Counted from the first letter of the stretch, positions 1 to 10,055 are shown. The stretch: DNA of 49,615 nt from Actinomycetota bacterium (GCA_027592195.1 JAQCKU010000002.1:1-49615), one strand, 5' to 3'. Numbers and translations: made by a program. The notes: generated from the sequence alone by a model not told the origin.

Positions 1-2
1 CC

Positions 3-1088
3 ATACGACAACCACTAGGCGTTTCAGTGATTATTTCTCCCTTCAACTTTCCAGCAATGGTGCCGATGTGGTTTTTCCCAATCGCTATCGCTGCCGGTAA
101 TGCGGTGATCATTAAACCAAGTGAAAAAGATCCTTCAGCTGTTAATTTTCTCGCTGATCTATGGAAAAAAGCCGGACTTCCTGATGGCGTCTTTAATATC
201 GTTCATGGAGATAAAGTCGCAGTTGATCGCCTGATCACTCACCCAGATGTTAAATCAGTTTCATTCGTTGGTTCGACCTCGATAGCAAAATATATTTATG
301 AGACAGGGACACAGCACGGTAAACGAGTGCAAGCTCTCGGTGGAGCCAAAAATCATATGCTCGTTCTGCCTGATGCAGATCTTGAGCTCGCTGCAGATGC
401 TGCAGTTAATGCTGGATTTGGGTCAGCTGGCGAGAGATGTATGGCAATTTCAGCGCTCGTTGCAGTGGAGCCAGTAGCCGATCAATTAATCAAAAAAATC
501 TCAGATCGGATGTCAAAACTTACAACGGGGGATGGAAGTAAAGGCTGCGATATGGGGCCGCTAGTCACCCGTGTTCATCGCGATAAAGTCGCTTCTTATA
601 TTGGAGCAGGCGTCGAAGAAGGTGCGCAACTAGTCGTTGATGGAAGAGATCCAATAGTTAATGGTGGTGCAAATGGATTCTGGCTTGGCCCAACTCTATT
701 TGATCGAGTCAAACCAACGATGTCGATCTATCAGGATGAAATATTTGGTCCAGTTCTTAGCGTGATCCGTGTTGCAACTTATGATGAAGGTCTAGATTTA
801 ATTAATTCTCACCAATACGGAAATGGCGTTGCTATTTTTACCAATGATGGTGGCGCTGCAAGAAGATTTCAAAATGAAGTACAGGTGGGAATGGTAGGAA
901 TCAATGTTCCTATCCCGGTTCCAACCGCGTACTACTCCTTTGGTGGATGGAAAAACTCACTCTTTGGCGATACCCATGCCCATGGAAGAGAGGGTGTGCA
1001 TTTTTTCACAAGGGGCAAAGTGGTCACTTCCCGATGGTTAGATCCTAGCCATGGCGGAATAAATCTTGGATTTCCACAAAATCGCTAA
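3..1088 (+). CDS. mmsA: Methylmalonate-semialdehyde dehydrogenase (CoA-acylating), 5' truncated by window edge
   Basis: Frame is open to the window edge ([26 protein letters not shown]); GSAGERCMA catalytic Cys motif; ALDH fold with the MmsA-type [22 protein letters not shown]-terminal block. Confidence 0.93.
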   Translation: MRQPLGVSVIISPFNFPAMVPMWFFPIAIAAGNAVIIKPSEKDPSAVNFLADLWKKAGLPDGVFNIVHGDKVAVDRLITHPDVKSVSFVGSTSIAKYIYETGTQHGKRVQALGGAKNHMLVLPDADLELAADAAVNAGFGSAGERCMAISALVAVEPVADQLIKKISDRMSKLTTGDGSKGCDMGPLVTRVHRDKVASYIGAGVEEGAQLVVDGRDPIVNGGANGFWLGPTLFDRVKPTMSIYQDEIFGPVLSVIRVATYDEGLDLINSHQYGNGVAIFTNDGGAARRFQNEVQVGMVGINVPIPVPTAYYSFGGWKNSLFGDTHAHGREGVHFFTRGKVVTSRWLDPSHGGINLGFPQNR

Positions 1089-1489
1089 TTTTTAATTTGG
1101 GGAATAGCAAACCAAGCCAGAAATAGTGCCGGGACTGCAATGGCTCCAAGTGCGATGCCATAGATTAATTCACCGCTAGTTACCAAATAATAAGCAACAG
1201 GGGTAGCTATGAGATTTGCGATGACTATCGGCGCCCTTGCCCAATTCTTTCTTTGAGCAATGCCGCGGGCGGCAATCAAAAGACCTAACCCAGCTAAAAT
1301 CGCAAAAATAATTTCAGCTAACCAAGCGCTTGGTTCCTCTACCTGGGTTAAGAAAGAATTTACAATAAGAAAGAGAGCAAGAGCAAAGAGAATAATCGAC
1401 TCTAATGTCGCGAAGAGATAGGCATATTTATAGATCCATGACTTAGAACCTTGGTTAGAGTCTTTGGAGCTATCTGATTCGGATCGCAC
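1085..1489 (-). CDS. Small integral membrane protein, unknown function
   Basis: 134 aa with about four hydrophobic segments; convergent with mmsA; TAAAGT 7 nt upstream of the GTG. Confidence 0.7.
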   Translation of the reverse strand: MRSESDSSKDSNQGSKSWIYKYAYLFATLESIILFALALFLIVNSFLTQVEEPSAWLAEIIFAILAGLGLLIAARGIAQRKNWARAPIVIANLIATPVAYYLVTSGELIYGIALGAIAVPALFLAWFAIPQIKN

Positions 1490-1571
1490 AAGCCTTACTT
1501 TATACCGAGCTGTACGTTCAGAGCGTTTGTTGAAGTTGGGTCTATTTGGGGCGGATAACTAGACTTACGGG

Positions 1572-2753
1572 GTGTCTTCGGAGAAGGAAGTAAAGCCAAA
1601 GAGCGCCAGTGGTGCATTCTCTGCCAGCGATAGCAAATGGCGTGAATCAACTTCTCAATATTTAAAGGAGATTTCAGAGCTATCACTTCTTTTAACATCG
1701 ATTGAATCTGTTAAAAATTTACCAAAACTTGAATCAAGAAGAGCTGAACTAGAAGCTCTTGCATCAGCAAATGATCTCTGGGATTCACCGGACAATGCAC
1801 AGATTGTCACATCAGAGCTTTCTCGAGCTGAGAGCGAGATAAAAGTTTTACGTCAACTAAGAAATAGAGTTGAAGAGCTTCCATTGCTATTTGATTTAGC
1901 GATAGGAGAAAATGATCAAGATGCTTTTAATGAAGCAATTAAGGAAGTTGGCCAAGTTGAAAGAGATATTTCAGCGCTGGAAATCCAGACACTTCTGAAT
2001 GGTGAATATGACCATCGTGATGCGCTCATTACTATCCGGTCAGAGGCGGGAGGGATAGATGCAGCAGACTGGGCAGAGATGGTGATGCGGATGTACCTAC
2101 GTTTCTGTGAAATAAAAGGTTATCAAGTTCAAGTTTTGGAAACATCGTATGCAGAAGAGGCAGGAATTAAATCCTCCACATTTAAAGTTTCAGGTTCATA
2201 CGCCTACGGAACATTATCGGTTGAACAAGGGACTCATCGGTTGGTGAGAATTTCACCTTTTGATAGTGCAAATAGGAGACACACATCTTTTGCGGGAGTT
2301 GAAGTTGTCCCAGTCGTGGAGAAAAGTGATGCGATTGAGATTGATGAGAAAGATATACGGATCGATGTGTATCGCTCCTCAGGGCCAGGAGGGCAAGGGG
2401 TAAATACAACCGACTCTGCGGTGAGAATTACCCACATTGCAACTGGAATTGTGGTCTCTTGCCAAAATGAACGGTCTCAACTACAAAATAAGGCAACTGC
2501 AATGGCGGTACTGCAATCAAAACTTCTAGAGCGACGTCATGCGCAAGAGCAGGCCAAGATAGATAGTTTAAAAGGTGAATCGAGTGGTTCTTGGGGTAAT
2601 CAGATTCGATCTTATGTCCTTCATCCTTATCAGATGGTCAAAGATCACCGAACTGATTTTGAGACAGGAAATACTCAATCCGTACTAGATGGCGATCTGG
2701 CAGGCTTTGTTGATGCTGGCATTAGATGGCGCAGAGTTCGCGGCGCTCAATAA
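1572..2753 (+). CDS. prfB: Peptide chain release factor 2
   Basis: SPF tripeptide ([16 protein letters not shown]), GGQ motif ([20 protein letters not shown]); uninterrupted frame with no programmed frameshift. Confidence 0.96.
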   Translation: MSSEKEVKPKSASGAFSASDSKWRESTSQYLKEISELSLLLTSIESVKNLPKLESRRAELEALASANDLWDSPDNAQIVTSELSRAESEIKVLRQLRNRVEELPLLFDLAIGENDQDAFNEAIKEVGQVERDISALEIQTLLNGEYDHRDALITIRSEAGGIDAADWAEMVMRMYLRFCEIKGYQVQVLETSYAEEAGIKSSTFKVSGSYAYGTLSVEQGTHRLVRISPFDSANRRHTSFAGVEVVPVVEKSDAIEIDEKDIRIDVYRSSGPGGQGVNTTDSAVRITHIATGIVVSCQNERSQLQNKATAMAVLQSKLLERRHAQEQAKIDSLKGESSGSWGNQIRSYVLHPYQMVKDHRTDFETGNTQSVLDGDLAGFVDAGIRWRRVRGAQ

Positions 2754-2816
2754 CTCCTAAGTAACTTTTAAACCTCGATTAGAGCGATCTGGCAGTGGTA
2801 ACAATTTTGAGCAGAT

Positions 2817-2848
2817 CTCTACCTTGATCTAGATAAATCTAGGTAGAG
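2817..2848. repeat. Inverted repeat CTCTACCT-N16-AGGTAGAG in prfB-ftsE intergenic region
   Basis: Perfect 8-bp arms; not followed by a T run. Confidence 0.6.
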
Positions 2849-2951
2849 GGTGAAATACGGCTCATTTTTCCGCAAACGGGTCGAATGTCCGTAGATTCCT
2901 CCCCACATTGCGTAGGCTTCCCTTCGATTCGAAGAGAGAGTGGGTGGAGAA

Positions 2952-3641
2952 GTGATTCGATTTGATCACGTGACAAAAATCTACCCAAAAAGTGAGAAGC
3001 CAGCCCTCAATGATGTGAACCTTGAAGTGGCAAAGGGTGAGTTTGTATTCCTTGTTGGCCAATCTGGCTCTGGAAAATCTACCTTCCTCCGTCTTGTTCT
3101 GCGAGAGGAGAAGCCAACATCTGGCACTATCCATGTGGCTGGAAAAGATTTAACTCAGTTATCTAATTGGAAAGTTCCAGATTTGAGAAAGCAGGTTGGA
3201 ACTGTTTTTCAAGATTTCCGATTACTTCCAAATAAGACAGTCTTTGAAAATGTTGCTTTTGCGCTCCATGTCCTTGGCCATACGAAAAAAGAAATTGCTC
3301 GTGAAGTTCCAGAGGTGGTTGAGCTTGTTGGCCTGGAGGAGAAACTTGATCGGAAACCGGGAGAGCTATCTGGTGGCGAACAGCAACGAGTTGCAATTGC
3401 GCGAGCCTACGTATCAAGACCGTCGATTTTGATCGCAGATGAACCAACAGGAAATCTCGACCCAACCACCAGTATTGACATCATGAAGCTCCTAGATCGA
3501 ATTAATCGCGAAGGAACCACTGTCGTCATGGCAACGCATGATTCAGGCATTGTTGATCAGATGCGAAAACGGGTAATCGAACTGGAATCAGGTCATGTTA
3601 TTCGTGATCAAGTTCGCGGTGTTTATGGATATACGGGCTAG
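2952..3641 (+). CDS. ftsE: Cell division ATP-binding protein FtsE (ORF opens at 2940; 2952 GTG preferred)
   Basis: Walker [18 protein letters not shown] signature, [17 protein letters not shown] Shine-Dalgarno-like sequence ahead of the GTG at 2952; followed by ftsX. Confidence 0.94.
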   Translation: MIRFDHVTKIYPKSEKPALNDVNLEVAKGEFVFLVGQSGSGKSTFLRLVLREEKPTSGTIHVAGKDLTQLSNWKVPDLRKQVGTVFQDFRLLPNKTVFENVAFALHVLGHTKKEIAREVPEVVELVGLEEKLDRKPGELSGGEQQRVAIARAYVSRPSILIADEPTGNLDPTTSIDIMKLLDRINREGTTVVMATHDSGIVDQMRKRVIELESGHVIRDQVRGVYGYTG

Positions 3642-3667
3642 AGCGAGGATTTGGGTTAGGTGAGAAG

Positions 3668-4570
3668 ATGAGATTTGGATTTGTAATGAGCGAGGTCGGT
3701 ATTGGACTTCGAAGAAATCTAACAATGTCGTTTGCTGTGGTAATTACTGTAGCTATTTCACTCTCACTACTTGGAGTTGGACTGCTTTCAAACGCACAGG
3801 TTCGTACAATGAAAGATTTTTGGTACGACAAGATTGAAGTATCAATATTTCTCTGTGGCCCACTCTCCGAGAGTGCATCTTGTGCTGGCGGCACAGTAAG
3901 TGTTGAACAGCGATTAGAGATCCAACAAGATCTTCAAGAAATACCAGTAGTCGAAACTGTTTATTATGAATCACAATCTGAGGCTTATCAACGCTTTCAA
4001 GAGCGATTTAAAGATTCTGCTATTGCACAAAATGTGACTGTAGATCAACTGCCCGAATCATTTAGAGTTAAACTTAAAGACCCAACTCAATTTGCTGTTA
4101 TTGAGAGCGCATTCTCTGGGCGACCTGGGGTTGATGTGGTTCAGGATCAACGAGCAATTTTAGAAAAATTCTTTAGTTTACTTAATGTTTTACGAGATGG
4201 CGCTTTAATTATTGGATTAGCTAGCGTTCTAACAGCTGCGCTGCTCATAAGTAATACTTTAAGGATTGCCGCATATAACAGACGACGTGAAACCACCGTC
4301 ATGAAATTGGTAGGGGCGAGTTCTTTCTCGATTCAACTGCCCTTTTTACTAGAAGGACTTTTTGCAGCAATTCTTGGTTGGGGAATTTCCTCAGGAATTC
4401 TTGCTGGTCTTAAATATGTAGTTGATGAGCAAGTTGCTCCATTGTTAACCTTTACAAATTTTTTCACCTGGAATGATGTTGTTCTCGCCTCAGCCTATCT
4501 ACTGGCGACCGGGATCGTTGTCTCGGCAATCTCATCTGTTTTAACGCTTCGCAAATATCTTAAAGTTTAA
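3668..4570 (+). CDS. ftsX: Cell division protein FtsX
   Basis: Four-TM FtsX topology with large extracellular loop; KLVGASSFSIQLPFLLEG motif; adjacent to ftsE. Confidence 0.93.
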   Translation: MRFGFVMSEVGIGLRRNLTMSFAVVITVAISLSLLGVGLLSNAQVRTMKDFWYDKIEVSIFLCGPLSESASCAGGTVSVEQRLEIQQDLQEIPVVETVYYESQSEAYQRFQERFKDSAIAQNVTVDQLPESFRVKLKDPTQFAVIESAFSGRPGVDVVQDQRAILEKFFSLLNVLRDGALIIGLASVLTAALLISNTLRIAAYNRRRETTVMKLVGASSFSIQLPFLLEGLFAAILGWGISSGILAGLKYVVDEQVAPLLTFTNFFTWNDVVLASAYLLATGIVVSAISSVLTLRKYLKV

Positions 4571-4631
4571 TCCCTTTAATAAGCTCAGCTTGGAACTTCC
4601 CGTGCAGCCTTACCTGCTTTAGACTGCACAG

Positions 4632-4682
4632 GTGAGCCAGTTCAATTCCAGCGCTCTTCAGTTAATAGGGAGTGGCAGTTGA
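4632..4682 (+). other. Putative 16-codon leader ORF (VSQFNSSALQLIGSGS) overlapping the annotated start of the S41 protease ORF
   Basis: GTG exactly 6 nt after a TAGACT -10-like box (4620-4625); TGA at 4680-4682, 4 nt before the ATG at 4687. Confidence 0.4.
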
Positions 4683-4686
4683 AAAT

Positions 4687-5808
4687 ATGAATCTCTCAAA
4701 GTATGCCCGTCAATTCATCGCTGGATTATTATCACTTTCGCTTGTTTTTGGCCTTGGCTACACTCTTGGAAAAAATGAAAATACTGGTCCAGTAGATCAG
4801 GCGCTGAGAGAGATCCTTGCTGTAGATCCAGAAGGTGCATCTCTTGAAATCTTGAGACAGGCAGCAATTGAAGGAGCGCTTCGAGCAACTGGAGATGAGT
4901 GGTCGAATTACTTTCCTGAATCAACGATGGAAGTTTTTAATGATCAACTTTTTAACGAATACACCGGACTTGGAATCTGGCTCCGTAAAGTTGAAACAGG
5001 GGGAATAGAGGTTGCCGGAATTCAAGCTCAATCTCCTGCGCAATCGAGCGGGATTAAATTAGGAGATACTCTCTTATCTGTTAATGAGAACTCTCTTGAA
5101 GGCCTATCTCTTGCCTCTTCGCTAGCCATTATTCGTGGTGCGATAGGAAAATCTGTTGATTTAAGAGTCGATCGTAGAGGCAGAGAATTTATTCTTTCCT
5201 TAGAGCGTGCCACTCTTTCTATTGAAAATGTCACATCAGCTCAGATTGCCCAAGGAGTAGTTCTCGTTGATGTTGCAAACTTCAATTTAGGAACATCCGT
5301 TCAGATCGCTAGCCAATTAAATTCCTTTAACACCAAGAATGGAATAGTAATTGATTTGAGAGATAATCCAGGTGGTCAGATAATTGAAGCAGTAAAAACT
5401 GCAGAATTATTTGTATCTGGTGGAGTACTAGTCTCGTACCAAAAAGTAGATAGCGATCCTATAATTTTTCGATCTCAAAGCTTAAAGCCAAATCGCTCTC
5501 CATTAATTATTCTGATCAATAGGGGATCTGCCAGCGCTGCTGAAATTCTGGCTGGCGCGCTACAGGATCGAAATCGTGCAGTTTTGATTGGGGAGCGGAC
5601 CCAAGGAAAGGGAACTGTTCAAGAATTTATAACTCTTAACGATGGATCTAAGTTAGAGCTGACAGTGGCAAAGTATCGAACCCCTTCAGGACGAATTATT
5701 GACGGGATAGGAATAGAGCCTGATTTAGCAGCTAAGGATGATGAGATAGCAAAACGTGCGCTACAAGTCCTAAGCGGCCTTGCCTCATTAAATTCCAACA
5801 AATCTTAA
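4687..5808 (+). CDS. S41 family C-terminal processing peptidase (PDZ domain); ORF opens at GTG 4672, ATG 4687 equally likely
   Basis: N-terminal TM segment, PDZ (GIKLGDTLLSVNENSLEGLS), RGSASAAEILAGALQD and GERTQGKGTVQ Ser/Lys active-site motifs. Confidence 0.92.
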   Translation: MNLSKYARQFIAGLLSLSLVFGLGYTLGKNENTGPVDQALREILAVDPEGASLEILRQAAIEGALRATGDEWSNYFPESTMEVFNDQLFNEYTGLGIWLRKVETGGIEVAGIQAQSPAQSSGIKLGDTLLSVNENSLEGLSLASSLAIIRGAIGKSVDLRVDRRGREFILSLERATLSIENVTSAQIAQGVVLVDVANFNLGTSVQIASQLNSFNTKNGIVIDLRDNPGGQIIEAVKTAELFVSGGVLVSYQKVDSDPIIFRSQSLKPNRSPLIILINRGSASAAEILAGALQDRNRAVLIGERTQGKGTVQEFITLNDGSKLELTVAKYRTPSGRIIDGIGIEPDLAAKDDEIAKRALQVLSGLASLNSNKS

Positions 5809-5929
5809 GCGCAAGTAGTGTGATTGGCTCTGGGTAATGGTTGATATTGACTACCAATAGCCCACCAATAGGGATGAATAGAGATTCTGAAAGTAGACTG
5901 CAGACCGGATTAATCGAAAGGGGGTAGTC

Positions 5930-6427
5930 GTGGTAAAAGAAAGTGGCAGAAAATTAATAGCGCAGAATAGTAAGGCAAAACACGATTACTTCGTAATCGA
6001 TGCTTTCGAGTGTGGGTTGGTCTTAACCGGTACTGAGGTCAAGTCGCTGCGCGCAGGAAGAGCTTCATTAACAGATGGTTTTGCAATGGTTCGTGATGGA
6101 GAAATCTGGTTAACAGGTGTTCATATTCCTGAATACAATCAAGGAAGCTGGACAAATCATCTGCCTCGCCGAGAGAGAAAATTACTTCTTCATAAGACAG
6201 AGATCGAAAAACTTATTGGAAAAGCCAAAGAAGGAGGAACAACTTTAGTTCCACTTTCGCTCTACTTTAAGGATGGAAAAGTGAAAGTGGAGATAGCTCT
6301 GGCCAAAGGAAAGAAATCTCATGACAAGAGGTCTGCTCTTATGGAGAAGCAAGCTAAGCGTGAGGTTGATCGGGCAATTTCTCAGAGAGGCAAATCCCAT
6401 AAAGCTTCGGCTCGCTACGAAGATTAG
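5930..6427 (+). CDS. smpB: SsrA-binding protein SmpB
   Basis: [36 protein letters not shown]; upstream of ssrA; AAAGGGGG ribosome-binding site. Confidence 0.96.
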   Translation: MVKESGRKLIAQNSKAKHDYFVIDAFECGLVLTGTEVKSLRAGRASLTDGFAMVRDGEIWLTGVHIPEYNQGSWTNHLPRRERKLLLHKTEIEKLIGKAKEGGTTLVPLSLYFKDGKVKVEIALAKGKKSHDKRSALMEKQAKREVDRAISQRGKSHKASARYED

Positions 6428-6602
6428 CGTGGGTAGAGCCTTTAGTAGCTAGGTATTCTCTTCTTTCAATAGGGATAAATTTGTATAGGGATAAAAATAA
6501 GGCTATTTCTAGCAATTATGCGGATGAGCCTAGGGGTTCTACACTTTGCTAAGTTTCTCTCAATCTTACAGTTCCCACTGTGAGTAGAGGTGGGCTAAAT
6601 AT

Positions 6603-6623
6603 CTCTATCTACCGATAGATTTT
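6603..6623 (+). terminator. Short hairpin TCTATC-TACC-GATAGA followed by T5, between smpB and ssrA
   Basis: 6-bp AT-rich stem, 4-nt loop, T tract; weak. Confidence 0.4.
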
Positions 6624-6691
6624 TGGAAGAGTTTTACCAACTTCTCCAAGATCTTTGATAGAGATAAGGAGCGTATCCTCTCCGTCATATT

Positions 6692-7061
6692 GGGGGTGAA
6701 CGGTCTCGACTTTGGATGTTGAGGCAGGAGAAGCGGGCCGAGGAAGCCGGGATGATCTCGTAAACCACGAAACCCGTGCAAAACTATAAATGCCAATAAA
6801 ACGGCAAACGATTACGCCGTCGCTGCCTAAGCGAAAAGGGTAATCCGCTAGCCCGATCTCGCCTTCGAATCGGAACCTAGCGTCGCTAGAGGGCTTACCA
6901 ACTTGTAACGTTGTGAGTGCAAGACGGGAAATTAATCACAACTGAGTTTGTCGAAGACTTGTGTGCATGAGCTTCGGGACTGAGAAAACGTAAAGCACAC
7001 TACGCCCGTAGAAGTACTGCTTTGGTACCGAAGGACCCGGGTTCGATTCCCGGCACCTCCA
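6692..7061 (+). ncRNA. ssrA: tmRNA (SsrA); proteolysis tag ANKTANDYAVAA encoded at 6792-6827
   Basis: GGGGGTGAACGGTCTCGACTTTG 5' end pairing with GGTTCGATTCCCGGCACCTCCA 3' end; tag frame gcc aat aaa acg gca aac gat tac gcc gtc gct gcc taa; CCA not encoded. Confidence 0.96.
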
Positions 7062-7067
7062 CAATTG

Positions 7068-7103
7068 ATCTCTCGCGTGCTCTCATCATTACCAGCGAGG
7101 GAT
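7068..7103. terminator. Possible stem-loop (ATCTCTCGC / GCGAGGGAT) after ssrA, adjoining the DUF222 stop codon
   Basis: 9-bp stem with one G-T pair; no long T run. Confidence 0.35.
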
Positions 7104-7109
7104 TATTGA

Positions 7110-8447
7110 TTAAACAATCTCATCGATTGGCCTTGGGCCAATTTCATAACTTTTTCCTTCAGGTGATTTCCAAAGGCAGGAACCATCAGCGCTACTAACA
7201 ACTTGCCAACCACCGTGAGTCTTTAATCGATGGTGACGCCGACAGAGTAATCCCAAATTTTCAGCTGAAGTTGTGCCGCCAGATTCCCAACTTTGAGAAT
7301 GGTCAAGATCTGATAAGTAACCAGCTCTTCGACAACCAGGGAATCGACAAGTTCTATCCCGTGCAATTAAAAAATCACGGAGTGCTTGAGGTGGTTCATA
7401 AATTTCTCTTCCGAAATCAAGAAGTGTTCCTGAGATGGGATCGGAGATAAACCGTCGCCATTTACCGTCAGCAGCCAATGCGCGAGCAACAGAACCTGGA
7501 ATGGAACCATATCCTTGAAGGAGCGCTGGGTTATCGGCCATTCCCAACGCAGTTGGAAGATCCATTGTTATATTGACGGTAACTGGACGCCTTTGAGGTT
7601 TATAAAATTCAGAGAGATCATTGAGCGCCTTTGAAGCGATCTCACCAAGTGCATCTGCTCGCCGCTGATCCATGGAACGTTGAAACTTCTCGCGACCAAT
7701 AACGATCTCCTCTTGCTCGAGTGAGATCTGCGCAAGAGCATCGAGAGCGTTTTTAAGGCTTAGAGCCTGCGCTGCTGGAAGTAGGGCGATAACAGTTGCC
7801 ATCCCCTCGCGCTCTGGATAAAAATCAACTTTTCGCTCTTGCATCGCCTCTTCAACGCTCTCTTGGAAATCTTCTGGCGAAATTTTTGCTATTAAGCTCT
7901 TTACTTTATTGGCGACTTGCCCTGGAGTATGGAGCTCAGCATGGGCTAGCGCTCGCTCTTCAACGCGCTGAATTGAATCGGTAGAGAGGCCAGAGCGGAT
8001 GGCGCGTTCTGTCTCTCGAGCGATCACAGTCGCATGAGCAGCGGAAATCTCACCAGCTGCTAACGCCTGTGTCGTGAGTGGCAGGTGATTGGAAAGCAGC
8101 CGCGCTGCATCAATCTTTAACTGCGCTGTGGCCGGGGCAATTCGAAGAGCAGCAGCGATCTCCTCACGATCTTGATCCTGGATGATTCGATAGCTCTCTT
8201 CGCTATCTGCAACTGAGAATGGATCTATCTCTTCATCCCCAGCTAAGGCGATTATTACTCGATTACTCCACTCTTGAAGAAAACTCATCTGTTTTTGCAA
8301 GGCAGCGAGGTAATCAATTTTGGCAGATTTTGAGAGCGGTTCAATATTAATCTGGTGGAGTTTATTTAGTGAACCCATTGATGCTGAATCTTTTAATATC
8401 TCACGGATTGATTCCTCATCAAGAAGTATTTTAGCCCGTGAATACAT
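7110..8447 (-). CDS. DUF222 domain-containing HNH endonuclease (13E12-repeat family)
   Basis: C-terminal HNH: RDRTCRFPGCRRAGYLSDLDHSQSWESGGTTSAENLGLLCRRHHRLKTHGGW; N-terminal DUF222-like helical region. Confidence 0.92.
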   Translation of the reverse strand: MYSRAKILLDEESIREILKDSASMGSLNKLHQINIEPLSKSAKIDYLAALQKQMSFLQEWSNRVIIALAGDEEIDPFSVADSEESYRIIQDQDREEIAAALRIAPATAQLKIDAARLLSNHLPLTTQALAAGEISAAHATVIARETERAIRSGLSTDSIQRVEERALAHAELHTPGQVANKVKSLIAKISPEDFQESVEEAMQERKVDFYPEREGMATVIALLPAAQALSLKNALDALAQISLEQEEIVIGREKFQRSMDQRRADALGEIASKALNDLSEFYKPQRRPVTVNITMDLPTALGMADNPALLQGYGSIPGSVARALAADGKWRRFISDPISGTLLDFGREIYEPPQALRDFLIARDRTCRFPGCRRAGYLSDLDHSQSWESGGTTSAENLGLLCRRHHRLKTHGGWQVVSSADGSCLWKSPEGKSYEIGPRPIDEIV

Positions 8448-8531
8448 TCCCCAAGGATAGGAAAGTGAGAGTTATCAAACTGCTAAAAACTACAACTTGT
8501 TAATGAAAATGATCTGGGGAAAAGATTAATA

Positions 8532-8576
8532 AAAAAAGCTCTGGTGGCAAGATTTCCTTGCCACCAGAGCTTTTTT
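8532..8576. terminator. Strong, symmetrical Rho-independent terminator
   Basis: AAAAAAGCTCTGGTGGCAAG-ATTTC-CTTGCCACCAGAGCTTTTTT: 20-bp perfect stem with A/T tracts on both sides. Confidence 0.93.
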
Positions 8577-8609
8577 GATAAGCAGATACTCTAAAGAGTA
8601 AGAGCTTTC

Positions 8610-9869
8610 TTAGAAGCGGATATTGTTCTTTGGATCTGAAGTGATCTTTCCATCTGCTTCAACGTTATAGACTTTAAAGAGGGCGCCAACTGTATCGCCA
8701 GCTTTATCAAACTTTGCAGTGGTCCAAGCACCTTGGTAGGTGAAGGCTTGACCTGCAGCAGCAGCCTTTACAAGCGCTGCCATCTTGGTCCAAGGGATAT
8801 TCTTTCCACCATTTGCACCTGAAACAGCGCGAAGGCTCTTCTTAAGAGAATCACTCTTAACGCTCTTTCCATGCAGCGCTGCTAGGCAGAGAAGAACCGT
8901 TGCATCATAGCCAGAGCCATCAACAAATGTTTCTTTTGTATTTGGCTTAGCTTTCTTACGAGCGTTCTTCCAGCGATCTGCCTTGATACCGATGGATATG
9001 GCAGATGTTCCTTTTACGCCAGCCATAATATCCACACCAATGGTCTGGATTACGGCTTCGTTATTGAAAGCTTCTGTCATAAATGTTTTCGTTGGATCCC
9101 ATTTGCCAGTTCGCTTGAGAGCAGGACCAACTTTTGCAAAGGTATCTGGAAAATCAACAAAGACCCAAGCATCTGGAGCTTTGTCAGTGAGAAGTTTTGC
9201 CTCAGAATCAAATGTTGCATTCTCTGGATTCCAAAGTACTTTCTGGCCAACATCGCCACCACCTCTTACCCATTCATTGGTAAGGACGTTTGCAAGAGCT
9301 GTACCAAAAGCATCATTTCGGGCGCCAATATTGATGGTGCCCTTCTTTCCAATGGAATTTTGGAGAGCTTTAACAATAACTTTTGCCTGGAAAGCATCAG
9401 ATGGATAGGTACGGAAGAGAAGATCTTTATCCGCAAAAGTTGTTACCGCAGGGCTTGATGCTGCAGTTGCAATCATCACAACATTGTTAGGTACAGCTAC
9501 AGATTGAGCAGCTGCAAGAGTTGAGCCTGAGGTAAGCGGACCAACAATGGCATTGACCTTATCGCTTTTGACTAGCTTAGTCGCAGCTTCTACAGCAAGA
9601 GCTGGAGTTGCTTGATCATCTTCTTGCGCCACGATCTTACAGCTTCCTGCGATCTTCGCTTTCTTCATTGCTTTTGTTACAGACTCTGCTCCAAATTCAG
9701 CAGCTGAGTTGAGACCAATACCGTAATCAGCATTACCACCAGTTAATGGGTGGATAGTTCCAATTTTGAGATTGACCGCGGCAGCTTGTGCTGGAATTGT
9801 TGAAGCAAACATCGCAGCTGCAGCAACTACAACAGTTGACACAGCAAAAATGCCTCGCTTTGTTTTCAT
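8610..9869 (-). CDS. ABC transporter substrate-binding protein, branched-chain amino acid (Leu/Ile/Val) type
   Basis: Signal peptide MKTKRGIFAVSTVVVAAAAMFASTIPAQA from ATG at 9869 (AAGGAGAAAC ribosome-binding site); LKIGTIHPLTGGNADYGIGLNSAAEFGAE; next to livHMGF-like genes. Confidence 0.9.
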   Translation of the reverse strand: MKTKRGIFAVSTVVVAAAAMFASTIPAQAAAVNLKIGTIHPLTGGNADYGIGLNSAAEFGAESVTKAMKKAKIAGSCKIVAQEDDQATPALAVEAATKLVKSDKVNAIVGPLTSGSTLAAAQSVAVPNNVVMIATAASSPAVTTFADKDLLFRTYPSDAFQAKVIVKALQNSIGKKGTINIGARNDAFGTALANVLTNEWVRGGGDVGQKVLWNPENATFDSEAKLLTDKAPDAWVFVDFPDTFAKVGPALKRTGKWDPTKTFMTEAFNNEAVIQTIGVDIMAGVKGTSAISIGIKADRWKNARKKAKPNTKETFVDGSGYDATVLLCLAALHGKSVKSDSLKKSLRAVSGANGGKNIPWTKMAALVKAAAAGQAFTYQGAWTTAKFDKAGDTVGALFKVYNVEADGKITSDPKNNIRF

Positions 9870-10055
9870 GTTTCTCCTTAAGGGTTGCTCAACTTGCGTT
9901 GTTGAGTTTCGTGAGTTTAGCGAGAGTCTCAATAGAATAGAAGAGATTTTTTCAAGATATTTTCTAACCCCAGCTATCAATATCATGTGAGGCGGATATG
10001 AACCGGAAAGGTAAGAATTGAAAATGAGCTGGGCGAGAACTTATCGAGCTCTGGC

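Noticed and set aside
1572-2753. Programmed +1 frameshift in prfB
   Set aside because: The reading frame is continuous from the N-terminal extension through SPF and GGQ; no in-frame UGA with slippery CUU
6691-7062. Insertion of an integrative element into ssrA (att site)
   Set aside because: The tmRNA is intact and I saw no integrase gene or duplicated 3' segment within the window; only the DUF222 gene is adjacent
8983-9408. 141-aa plus-strand ORF opposite the substrate-binding protein
   Set aside because: Antisense shadow of a well-supported periplasmic-binding protein; no start signals
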